A stretch of 6,764 nt of DNA from the NCBI GenBank assembly GCA_001805125.1, contig MHEF01000101.1, forward strand, positions 2,498 through 9,261, written 5' to 3'. Both the position numbers and the translations under genes were made by a program. Below the pieces are notes generated by a model. It searched no databases. It was not told the DNA's origin and was given only the letters and a program-made list of their open reading frames with translations. Below, in pieces: positions 1 to 5,625 of the stretch. This DNA is from Nitrospirae bacterium RBG_13_39_12. Its GTDB lineage: Bacteria > Nitrospirota > Thermodesulfovibrionia > Thermodesulfovibrionales > SM23-35. Numbering within the stretch: the first letter of the stretch is position 1; each line of letters begins with the position of its first letter.

Positions 1-563
1 ATAATCAGATCATCAAAATCAAGAGAGTTACATCTCTTAAGCTCATCCTGGTATCTCACATAAATCTTTGCCAGCTTTTCATCAAAACCAAAACCATCAC
101 CCGAAGAAAGAAATTTTTCAGAACTTATTAGAGAAGACTTCAGAAAACTTATGCGCGCTACAACACCCTTATAAAGAGCTTCATACATCTTGAACTCTTT
201 TAAAATATGCCTCACAAGGTTACAACGGTCATCTTCGTCAAAAATTGTAAAATTGTTATTATAGTCAAAGACATTGATTTCCTTTCTGAGGACTTTGTTA
301 CATTGAGAGTGAAATGTTCCTATCCATGATCCATTAGTATTTTTTTCAAGGAGATTCTCTATTCTTTCTCTCATCTCAGCAGCTGCTTTATTAGTGAAAG
401 TAACTGTCAGTATGGAATCCGAAGCAGCCTTTTTTGTCTTCACAAGATTAGAGAACTTGTGTGCAATAACACTTGTTTTACCACTTCCCGCACCTGCGAG
501 GACAAGTAAAGGAACATTCATACTGGAAAGAACTTCTTTTTGAAATGGATTTAAGTCTTGCAT
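1..563 (-). CDS. uvrD: UvrD/PcrA/Rep-type superfamily 1 DNA helicase, N-terminal part (cut by left edge)
   Basis: ATP-driven 3'-5' DNA helicase of superfamily 1A, expected to act in the cytoplasm in excision or mismatch repair and in clearing replication or recombination intermediates. Translating the minus strand gives 187 residues with no stop before the edge. Visible motifs, in order: a Q-motif-like LNPFQ (4-8), Walker A AGAGSGKT (23-30), motif Ia TFTNKAAAEMRERI (55-68), motif Ib GTFHS (82-86), the FDEDD stretch typical of domain 1A/1B, and LDFDDLI (181-187) just before where the Walker B region should follow. Family proteins are usually 650-750 residues, so roughly three quarters lies outside the window. 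The ATG at 563 is chosen because AAGGAG (570-575) sits 6 nt upstream. An in-frame ATG at 581 would add six residues but has no such site. The assignment to UvrD rather than PcrA or Rep cannot be made from this part alone, so the symbol is a family label. Confidence 0.93.
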   Translation of the reverse strand, partial: MQDLNPFQKEVLSSMNVPLLVLAGAGSGKTSVIAHKFSNLVKTKKAASDSILTVTFTNKAAAEMRERIENLLEKNTNGSWIGTFHSQCNKVLRKEINVFDYNNNFTIFDEDDRCNLVRHILKEFKMYEALYKGVVARISFLKSSLISSEKFLSSGDGFGFDEKLAKIYVRYQDELKRCNSLDFDDLI

Positions 564-569
564 TGGAAT

Positions 570-575
570 CTCCTT
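570..575 (-). promoter_or_regulatory. Ribosome binding site deciding the helicase start
   Basis: AAGGAG on the minus strand, 6 nt before the ATG at 563. It lies inside the reading frame that would be used by the ATG at 581, so it favours the downstream start. Confidence 0.7.
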
Positions 576-580
576 TGACA

Positions 581-594
581 TGTTAATGTTAACA
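581..594. repeat. 6-2-6 inverted repeat in the helicase leader
   Basis: TGTTAA-TG-TTAACA reads as two perfect 6-base arms around a 2-base centre. It lies just upstream of the helicase ribosome binding site and overlaps the alternative ATG at 581. A two-fold symmetric site here could be an operator, but it is short and AT-rich, so chance is a real alternative. Confidence 0.3.
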
Positions 595-607
595 GTTTTT
601 TAACCTT

Positions 608-652
608 TAAATCTACAGTCAAATTTTTATTCGTCTTAAGTCTATAGATTTA
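608..652 (-). other. Potential RNA hairpin between glmS and the helicase gene
   Basis: On the minus-strand transcript TAAATCTATAG (652-642) can pair with CTGTAGATTTA (618-608) over 11 positions including one G-U pair, with a 23-nt loop. No U-run follows, so it does not look like an intrinsic terminator. It overlaps the proposed -10 element for the helicase gene. It may be a 3'-end stem of the glmS message or part of the helicase leader. Confidence 0.3.
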
Positions 653-669
653 TAAGATAAAATTATCAA
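641..669 (-). promoter_or_regulatory. Putative sigma-70 promoter for the helicase gene
   Basis: TTGATA (664-669, 5 of 6 matches to the -35 consensus) and TATAGA (641-646, 4 of 6 matches to the -10 consensus) are separated by 17 nt on the minus strand. Transcription would start near 634 and give a leader of about 70 nt. The helicase gene begins 121 nt after the end of glmS, so a promoter of its own is plausible. The region is AT-rich and similar matches can arise by chance. Confidence 0.4.
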
Positions 670-683
670 ACCAAAAAGCTTTT

Positions 684-2510
684 CTATTCAACAGTAACAC
701 TCTTTGCAAGATTTCTCGGCTGGTCAACATCACATCCCCTTAGTACTCCAATATGATAAGCAAGCAACTGCACAGGGACAGCCATTAGTACCGTAGTGAG
801 ATATAAATTCGTTTCAGGAACCAGAATACACTTATCAGAGATATCGCAAACTTCACCATCGACATCGTTTGTGATTGATATGATTTTTCCTCCCCTGGTC
901 TTTACCTCCTGGATGTTAGAAATTATTTTATCATACAAATTATCTTTTGGTACTAAAACAATAACCGGGAGTTCCTCATCTATCAGAGCTATCGGGCCGT
1001 GTTTCATCTCACCAGCAGGATATCCTTCCGCATGTATGTATGATATCTCCTTCAACTTTAATGCCCCCTCAAGTGCAATTGGATAATTGGTACCTCTTCC
1101 GAGATAGAGAAACCCTCTTGCTTTAAAAAATTGCTTTGCAACCATTTTTATACTTTCATCTGTAGCCAGTGCCTTTTCAACCTTACCCGGCAGCACCAGC
1201 AGTTCTCTCAAAAACTCTTTTGACATGTCTTCTGAGATTAAACCTTTTATATTTCCGGCGCTTATTGCAAAAAGGTAAAGCCCGACAATCTGCGTTGTAA
1301 AAGCCTTTGTTGACGCAACTCCTATCTCAGGACCTGAGTGGGTATAAAATACAGCATCAGCTTCTCTCGAAGAAGTGCTTCCGACAACATTACATATAGT
1401 AAATACTTTTGCACCAAGTTTTTTCGCTTCCCTCTGGGCAGCCAGTGTATCAGCAGTCTCACCAGACTGGGTTATGACTATCATCAGGTCTCCAGACTTA
1501 ATGATAGGCTTTCTATAGCGAAACTCTGACGCAATGTCGACCTCAACAGGAATCCTTACAAGTCCCTCTATCATATATTTACCGATAAGAGCCGCATGGT
1601 AAGAAGTGCCGCATGCCACAATAAAAATCTTTTCAAGAGAATTCAGGTCCTCTTCTTTGAACCCAAACTCCTCCAGATTCACACTCCCACTTTCGGCATT
1701 GAATCTGCCTCTTAATGTATCAGCGATAGCCCTTGGCTGTTCGTATATCTCTTTCAACATAAAATGTTTGTATCCGCCCTTTTCTGCCATTGAAGGGCTC
1801 CATGAAACAGACTGCACACGCTTCTTGACAGGCACACCATCAAGTCCTGTAATCTTGACGTCTTTACTTGTCAGGACAGCTACCTCCCCGTCATCAAGAA
1901 ATAAGATATCACGTGAATAATTAAGGAATGCAGGAACATCCGATGCAATAAAGAATTCCCCTTCGCCTAAACCGACAACAAGTGGACAATCCTTTCTCAC
2001 ACCTACAATCTTATCAGGCTCATCTTCCTTGATAACGGCAAGGGCGTAAGCTCCTTTAATTTCTTTCAATGCCTCTCTTACAGCATCTTCAAGAGGGTAT
2101 TCCCTCGCATAATTTTCTATCAGATGACAAACAACCTCCGTATCAGTTTCTGAAGTAAACTGATATCCCTTTTCTATCATCTTTTTTTTGAGGGGCAGGT
2201 AATTCTCTATTATTCCATTATGAACCAAAACGATACCATTGGACCTGTGCGGATGGGCATTTTCCTCTGAAGGCTTTCCATGGGTAGCCCACCTTGTGTG
2301 TCCGATTGTGGTATGACTTGTTAGGTTTTCAGGTTCAAGCATAGAAGTTAAATCTTTTATTTTGCCTCGACGCCTTCTAACCTCAATGCCCTTATTGGAG
2401 AAAAAAGCGATCCCTGCAGAATCGTAACCTCTGTATTCGAGACGCCTCAAACCTTCGAGAACAACTGAAACGGCATTCCTTTTGCCTATATATCCGATTA
2501 TTCCGCACAT
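684..2510 (-). CDS. glmS: Glutamine--fructose-6-phosphate aminotransferase (isomerizing), GlmS
   Basis: Cytoplasmic enzyme making glucosamine-6-phosphate and glutamate from fructose-6-phosphate and glutamine, the first committed step toward UDP-GlcNAc. The 608 residues match the usual length (609 in E. coli). The N-terminal class II glutaminase domain starts MCGIIG, with nucleophile Cys2 exposed after Met removal, then EYRGYDSAG (25-33), HTRWATHG (71-78), HNG (97-99) and SETDTE (120-125). The first SIS sugar-isomerase domain has CGTSY (300-304) and TQSGETADT (347-355), with Thr where E. coli has Ser at 347. The second has the GALKLKEISYIHAEG stretch followed by GEMKHGP. The C-terminal tail PRNLAKSVTVE carries the conserved active-site lysine (603). 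No key residue is missing. The start is fixed by Cys2, yet no Shine-Dalgarno site is visible just upstream. It follows glmU after 59 nt. The spacer is too short for a glmS ribozyme, and none is seen. Confidence 0.98.
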   Translation of the reverse strand: MCGIIGYIGKRNAVSVVLEGLRRLEYRGYDSAGIAFFSNKGIEVRRRRGKIKDLTSMLEPENLTSHTTIGHTRWATHGKPSEENAHPHRSNGIVLVHNGIIENYLPLKKKMIEKGYQFTSETDTEVVCHLIENYAREYPLEDAVREALKEIKGAYALAVIKEDEPDKIVGVRKDCPLVVGLGEGEFFIASDVPAFLNYSRDILFLDDGEVAVLTSKDVKITGLDGVPVKKRVQSVSWSPSMAEKGGYKHFMLKEIYEQPRAIADTLRGRFNAESGSVNLEEFGFKEEDLNSLEKIFIVACGTSYHAALIGKYMIEGLVRIPVEVDIASEFRYRKPIIKSGDLMIVITQSGETADTLAAQREAKKLGAKVFTICNVVGSTSSREADAVFYTHSGPEIGVASTKAFTTQIVGLYLFAISAGNIKGLISEDMSKEFLRELLVLPGKVEKALATDESIKMVAKQFFKARGFLYLGRGTNYPIALEGALKLKEISYIHAEGYPAGEMKHGPIALIDEELPVIVLVPKDNLYDKIISNIQEVKTRGGKIISITNDVDGEVCDISDKCILVPETNLYLTTVLMAVPVQLLAYHIGVLRGCDVDQPRNLAKSVTVE

Positions 2511-2525
2511 ACTATAAAAATAATC
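2496..2525 (-). other. Weak potential hairpin enclosing the glmS start codon
   Basis: On the minus-strand RNA, GATTATT (2525-2519) can pair perfectly with AATAATC (2502-2496), placing the glmS ATG and the end of the upstream small ORF in a 16-nt loop. The stem is 7 bp and mostly A-U, so stability is doubtful. Confidence 0.2.
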
Positions 2526-2568
2526 TGTGACAATTAAACATAATAGATTTAAATAATAATTCCTCCAT
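2512..2568 (-). CDS. Possible 18-codon leader ORF between glmU and glmS
   Basis: This fills almost the whole gap between glmU and glmS. An ATG 1 nt after the glmU stop opens a frame for MEELLFKSIMFNCHRLFL that ends in TAG 1 nt before the glmS ATG (TAGTATG). AGGA in the last codons of glmU lies about 9 nt before this ATG and could serve as its ribosome binding site. glmS has no clear site of its own, so ribosomes ending here could re-initiate on glmS. I recognise no family for the peptide. The GGAGGA at 2561-2566 inside its first codons is about 50 nt from the glmS ATG, too far to serve it directly unless structure brings them together. A run of 18 open codons in AT-rich DNA can be chance, so I call it tentatively. 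Confidence 0.22.
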   Translation of the reverse strand: MEELLFKSIMFNCHRLFL

Positions 2569-2569
2569 A

Positions 2570-4045
2570 TTACTTTTTCCTTTTTTTCATAATTTCTGGT
2601 TCCGCATTATTAATTTTCGACTTCCTTTTTAATGCCCAATTTTTAATATTCCTCTGCTTAACCCTGCTTAAAGCAAGGGCTTTAGAAGGAACATCCTTTG
2701 TTATTGTAGACCCTGCAGCAATATAAGCCCCTTTGCCTATTTTGACAGGTGCAATAAACTGGGTATCACTTCCTATGAAAACATTGTCTTCTATAGTGGT
2801 AACCTGCTTCTTATATCCATCATAGTTGCATGTTATAGTACCTGCACCTATGTTTACGGACTTCCCTATCTTTGCATCTCCAATATAAGTGAGATGAGAC
2901 GCCTTTGTGCCTGATCCGATCAATGACTTCTTAACCTCCACAAAATTACCTATCTTAGCTCCCGGACCAATTTCTGAACCAGGTCTTATGTGCGCAAACG
3001 GCCCAACCGAAGCCCTGTTTTTTACAATAGAATCCTCAATGAGCGAAGAGTCTCTAATAACTGAATCATCACATATGATACTGTTTTGGATACGCACGTT
3101 CGGGTAGATAGTGCATCTCCTGCCAACTTTTGTATTCCCTTCAATAAAAACATTGGGATAAACTGAAGTACCTTTACCTATCACAACATCTGATGATATA
3201 AACACAGAAGTTTTATCTACAAAGCTCACGCCGCCTTTTATCCATCTCTTTATTATTCTTTCCTTCATTAACCTTCTGGCCCTCTCAAGTTCTTCCTGAG
3301 TATTTATCCCGATAAGTTCATCTTCAGAACCGATACAGTATGCACCTGCTTTTATCCCTTTCTTCCTTGCAATATGAATTATATCAGTAAGATAATACTC
3401 ACCTTTTGATACATTAAGATCTATATCTTTTAAGAGGGGCAGGGCATCGGGTTCCATTGCATATACACCACTGTTTACTTCACTTATACTCTTCTGAGAC
3501 AAAGTCGTATCCCTGTTTTCAACAATAGCCGCAACATCACCTCTTTCATCCCTGACGACCCTTCCATAAGAAGACGGTTGCTGAGACACAAACGAGAGCA
3601 ACGAAATAACATTCCTTTTTTTTCTGTGAATTGCCAGAAATCTGCTCAGGGTCTTCCTTGTAATCAAAGGGGTATCACCATTAACAACAATAAGAGTACT
3701 TTTAGGTCCTTTAAGAAACGGCACAGCTTTTAAGAGTGCATTCCCTGTACCTCTGGGTTCCTTTTGCTGCACAAATATAAGCTCGGAGTTCTGAGTTCTG
3801 AGTAATCCCCCTTTACCCCCCTTTAGCAAAGGGGGGATGGGGGGCTTTATTTGGATTATAGATTCTTTTATTTCCTTAATATGTTTTCCTGCAACTACAA
3901 TGATCTTATGTGGTTTAAGTTCAAAGAGTGGGGATAAGACATGCTCTAACATACTGTTACCATAGAGCGTATGAAGTACCTTCGGCAGAGATGAATTCAT
4001 CCTTTTCCCGATTCCTGCCGCAAGAACAACACCTGCTATCTTCAC
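2570..4045 (-). CDS. glmU: Bifunctional GlmU: N-acetylglucosamine-1-phosphate uridyltransferase / glucosamine-1-phosphate acetyltransferase
   Basis: Cytoplasmic trimeric enzyme that acetylates glucosamine-1-phosphate with acetyl-CoA, then couples it to UTP to give UDP-GlcNAc. The N-terminal pyrophosphorylase domain shows LAAGIGKRM (8-16), LPKVLH with Lys22, GTGNA (99-103), NGDTPL with metal-binding Asp124, YGR (160-162), IVENRD (174-179), EVNSGVY (189-195), GEYYLTD (215-221) and the second metal ligand Asn248. From about 280 a left-handed beta-helix of hexapeptide repeats follows, with acetyltransferase residues Arg352, Lys370, His382, Tyr385, Asn396 and Lys411, all aligned to E. coli GlmU at a constant +19 offset. 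At 491 residues it is longer than E. coli GlmU (456). About 22 of the extra residues (67-88) come from a palindromic repeat read in frame, placed before the uracil-site glutamine (Gln93). The start is GTG, overlapping the preceding TGA as GTGA, with GAGG (4053-4056) 7 nt upstream, which suggests translational coupling. Confidence 0.97.
   Translation of the reverse strand: MKIAGVVLAAGIGKRMNSSLPKVLHTLYGNSMLEHVLSPLFELKPHKIIVVAGKHIKEIKESIIQIKPPIPPLLKGGKGGLLRTQNSELIFVQQKEPRGTGNALLKAVPFLKGPKSTLIVVNGDTPLITRKTLSRFLAIHRKKRNVISLLSFVSQQPSSYGRVVRDERGDVAAIVENRDTTLSQKSISEVNSGVYAMEPDALPLLKDIDLNVSKGEYYLTDIIHIARKKGIKAGAYCIGSEDELIGINTQEELERARRLMKERIIKRWIKGGVSFVDKTSVFISSDVVIGKGTSVYPNVFIEGNTKVGRRCTIYPNVRIQNSIICDDSVIRDSSLIEDSIVKNRASVGPFAHIRPGSEIGPGAKIGNFVEVKKSLIGSGTKASHLTYIGDAKIGKSVNIGAGTITCNYDGYKKQVTTIEDNVFIGSDTQFIAPVKIGKGAYIAAGSTITKDVPSKALALSRVKQRNIKNWALKRKSKINNAEPEIMKKRKK
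3786..3803. repeat. 7-bp tandem repeat inside glmU
   Basis: GAGTTCT is repeated in tandem about 2.6 times (plus-strand reading). It encodes part of the RTQNSEL stretch at GlmU residues 83-89 and directly abuts the C/G-run palindrome, so both appear to belong to one inserted segment. Seven is not a multiple of three, so a change in copy number would shift the glmU frame. Confidence 0.75.
3805..3848. repeat. C-run/G-run palindromic repeat element inserted in glmU
   Basis: A perfect 9-bp inner stem, CCCCCCTTT (3816-3824) and AAAGGGGGG (3828-3836) around AGC, is flanked by a second pair of runs, CCCCC (3807-3811) and GGGGGG (3839-3844), giving an imperfect longer hairpin. Read on the minus strand it encodes the low-complexity peptide KPPIPPLLKGGKGGL in GlmU. 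This composition is unlike the surrounding AT-rich gene and is the kind of short palindrome that is dispersed in many bacterial genomes. The peptide PPLLKGG is familiar to me as the translation of such repeats, but I cannot search for other copies here. Confidence 0.75.
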
Positions 4046-4662
4046 TTTTTTACCTCGGATAAATTAGAAGGCGTTGCGATACCACCTGACAGTATAATCT
4101 TTATACCTTCATCTATTGTGATATCAGTGTAAAACACATTTTCATCTCTGAAGAGTGCTATCTCGCCAAGATAAAGATTATTTGTGGGTATATAGACAGC
4201 TTTCAGGCAAGATTCTTTCCCATCGCTCCCTTTTTTAACAACACATTCCTTTGTAAGGAAACCAAATGCGAAGACGTCTGATTTTGGGTACTCAACAACA
4301 ACAAACTTTTTAAACGATGATCCTTTAACATCAGGAGAAAAGGCATCAACAAGCTGTTTAATAGCTGTATATATACCTTTGAATACCGGGATCCTGAGCA
4401 TGACCATCTCAAGATATCCGATAATCCTTCTGCCAAAAACATTTGTTGAAATAATCCCTATAATAAAAATTATAACTATCGCTGATATAAAGCCGATACC
4501 CCGGACATGATAGCCAAGAATATTATAATACAGGGGTTCAAGAAGACCATCAACAAAACGAAAAAACCATCCTATCATGAGGAGTGTAACAATAGCAGGT
4601 ATCGATATCAGGAGTCCTGCAAGAAATCTTCTCTTAAAGGTAGCCCGGATGGAAATATGCAT
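4042..4662 (-). CDS. DUF502-family inner-membrane protein
   Basis: Uncharacterised membrane protein of the DUF502 family (PF04367, related to plant COV proteins); no biochemical function is established that I can state. Its 206 residues are normal for the family. Two hydrophobic segments are visible, about 13-34 and 56-75, separated by a short loop with the family-like pattern FVDGLLEPL. A conserved-type stretch follows, RIPVFKGIYTAIKQLVDAF (90-108). The soluble C-terminal part has FVVVEYPKSDVFAFGF (120-135), YIPTNN (157-162) where relatives often have VPTTPNP, and the closing LSGG. The ATG at 4662 lies 1 nt after the yebC stop (TAAGATG), with GGAAGG just upstream inside the yebC end, and its TGA overlaps the glmU GTG. 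This spacing implies co-translation with both neighbours, and a link to envelope precursor supply is only a guess from context. Confidence 0.88.
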   Translation of the reverse strand: MHISIRATFKRRFLAGLLISIPAIVTLLMIGWFFRFVDGLLEPLYYNILGYHVRGIGFISAIVIIFIIGIISTNVFGRRIIGYLEMVMLRIPVFKGIYTAIKQLVDAFSPDVKGSSFKKFVVVEYPKSDVFAFGFLTKECVVKKGSDGKESCLKAVYIPTNNLYLGEIALFRDENVFYTDITIDEGIKIILSGGIATPSNLSEVKK

Positions 4663-4663
4663 C

Positions 4664-5419
4664 TTACCTTCCGACCTTAACTATTATTTCGTCAGGAACA
4701 TCAAAATTAGTATAAACATTCTGAACATCTTCATGTTCTTCAAGTGCTTCTTCAAGCCTCATCATCTGCTCTGCAGACTTTTCATCAAGTAAAACATAAT
4801 TTTTAGGAAGCATTGTCGCTTCTGCAAGGGATACAGGGATTCCGGCTGTCTCCAAAGACATTTTTACCTTAATCATCTCCTCAGGAGATGTGATAATTTC
4901 ATAGTTGTCTTCTTTTGGGTCACCCCTCATGTCCTCAGCACCGGCTTCAAGAGCCACTGACATCAGTGTATCTTCATCAACCTTGGCCTTCTCAACAAGG
5001 ATATATCCCTTTTTTTCAAATATCCAGGATACACAACCAGTTTCACCAAGGTTTCCTCCATTTTTTGTCAGAATACTCCTTATTTCAGAACTTGTCCTGT
5101 TCCTGTTATCAGTGAGTATCTCTAAAAGTATTGCAACACCGCCGGGACCGTATGCCTCGTATAAATTTTCCTCGTAAGACACCCCCGGGAGCTCGCCAGT
5201 ACCTTTCATGACAGCCCTTTTTATATTATCATGTGGCATATTAACTTCTTTGGCTTTTTCGATCGCAGTTCTCAGTCTCGGATTCCCTAAAGGGTCGCCA
5301 CCGCCAAGACGTGCCGATACAGTAATCTCCTTAACAATCTTGGAAAATATCTTGCCTCTCTTAGCATCGACATGGGCTTTTTTATGTTTTATCTGTGCCC
5401 ATTTAGAATGTCCTGACAC
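4664..5419 (-). CDS. yebC: YebC/PmpR/TACO1-family protein
   Basis: Cytoplasmic YebC-family protein. Members have been described as DNA-binding transcriptional regulators (PmpR) and, more recently and in mitochondria (TACO1), as translation factors that help ribosomes through difficult stretches. Which role applies here is not shown. The 251 residues are of family length. The signature N-terminus SGHSKWAQIKHKK (2-14) with DAKRGKIFSK is followed by the family motif NMPHDNIKRA near 60-70, YEAYGPGGVAIL near 90, DNRNRT, and the NGGNLGETGCVSW stretch, with a C-terminal alpha/beta part ending in NVYTNFDVPDEI. The start is GTG, supported by GGAGGA (5426-5431) 6 nt upstream and by the invariant SGHSKW beginning right after it. 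It is the first gene of the tight cluster with the DUF502 gene and glmU, after a 206-base spacer. Confidence 0.96.
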   Translation of the reverse strand: MSGHSKWAQIKHKKAHVDAKRGKIFSKIVKEITVSARLGGGDPLGNPRLRTAIEKAKEVNMPHDNIKRAVMKGTGELPGVSYEENLYEAYGPGGVAILLEILTDNRNRTSSEIRSILTKNGGNLGETGCVSWIFEKKGYILVEKAKVDEDTLMSVALEAGAEDMRGDPKEDNYEIITSPEEMIKVKMSLETAGIPVSLAEATMLPKNYVLLDEKSAEQMMRLEEALEEHEDVQNVYTNFDVPDEIIVKVGR

Positions 5420-5425
5420 TATAAT

Positions 5426-5431
5426 TCCTCC
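5426..5431 (-). promoter_or_regulatory. Ribosome binding site supporting the GTG start of yebC
   Basis: GGAGGA on the minus strand, 6 nt before the GTG at 5419. It is a near-perfect Shine-Dalgarno site and supports the non-ATG start. Confidence 0.8.
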
Positions 5432-5477
5432 AGATAAATTATCTTTTTATTAACCCAAATAATGTAATTGAATAATG

Positions 5478-5495
5478 TCCCGATATCTATCGGGA
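5478..5495. repeat. Perfect 8-2-8 inverted repeat upstream of yebC
   Basis: TCCCGATA-TC-TATCGGGA. The G/C-containing arms stand out in the AT-rich spacer about 60-75 nt before the yebC start. As RNA it could form a 7-bp hairpin with a 4-nt loop, but no U-run follows on the minus strand. It may be an operator or a dispersed genomic palindrome. Nothing in the window decides between these. Confidence 0.6.
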
Positions 5496-5498
5496 TCG

Positions 5499-5529
5499 AT
5501 ACCTTAGTATACCTTTAACTAATGGTATA
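5499..5529. repeat. ATACC direct and inverted repeats upstream of yebC
   Basis: ATACCTT occurs at 5499-5505 and again at 5509-5515, exactly one helical turn apart. TATACC (5508-5513) also forms an inverted pair with GGTATA (5524-5529). Three half-sites in 31 bases could be binding sites for a regulator, but the motif is short and AT-rich. Confidence 0.3.
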
Positions 5530-5587
5530 GGGAATATTTTTATCAATAGAACAAATAAAGATAATCTCAATAGATTCAATGTTTAAT

Positions 5588-5620
5588 AAAAACATATATT
5601 CATTAATTCCACAGGAATTA
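5588..5620 (-). terminator. Weak intrinsic-terminator-like hairpin after the regulator gene
   Basis: TAATTCC/GGAATTA (5604-5610 and 5614-5620) forms a 7-bp stem with a 3-nt loop, 5 nt beyond the regulator stop codon. On the minus strand a TTTTT run (5592-5588) follows only after about 11 nt and the stem is A/T-rich, so it is a poor terminator. Position is the best argument for it. Confidence 0.35.
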
Positions 5621-5625
5621 TACTG

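Larger units (their letters stand above)
5420..5625 (-). promoter_or_regulatory. Intergenic region upstream of the yebC cluster
   Basis: This 206-base AT-rich spacer separates the regulator gene from yebC and should contain the promoter of the yebC-DUF502-glmU(-glmS) cluster. I cannot pick one convincing promoter. TATACT (minus strand, 5511-5506) is a fair -10 match but lacks a good -35 at the right distance. TTGATA (5546-5541) is a fair -35 match without a good partner. No GG-N10-GC sigma-54 pattern stood out. The region also holds the inverted repeats listed separately and the yebC ribosome binding site. Confidence 0.45.

Noticed and set aside
674..683. AAAAGCTTTT palindrome just after the glmS stop as a terminator
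   Set aside because: It has no loop, only one G-C step per arm, and no proper stem-plus-U-run structure.
796..1920. Plus-strand open frames opposite glmS (796-1086, 1338-1529, 1606-1920)
   Set aside because: They lie wholly antisense to a well-conserved glmS, have no family features or good ribosome binding sites, and are explained as shadows.
2511..2569. glmS ribozyme or riboswitch upstream of glmS
   Set aside because: The spacer is only 59 nt and AT-rich, too short for the ribozyme core of well over 100 nt, and none of its conserved pieces was seen.
3805..3848. The palindrome as a terminator or as an insertion sequence end
   Set aside because: No U-run follows on the minus strand, it is read through in frame within glmU, and there is no transposase or target duplication beside it.
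4203..4442. Minus-strand 79-codon frame inside the DUF502 gene
   Set aside because: It overlaps the DUF502 gene in another frame, and the DUF502 frame carries the recognisable membrane segments and family motifs.
4905..5453. Plus-strand open frames opposite yebC
   Set aside because: They are antisense to highly conserved YebC motifs, with no recognisable protein features.
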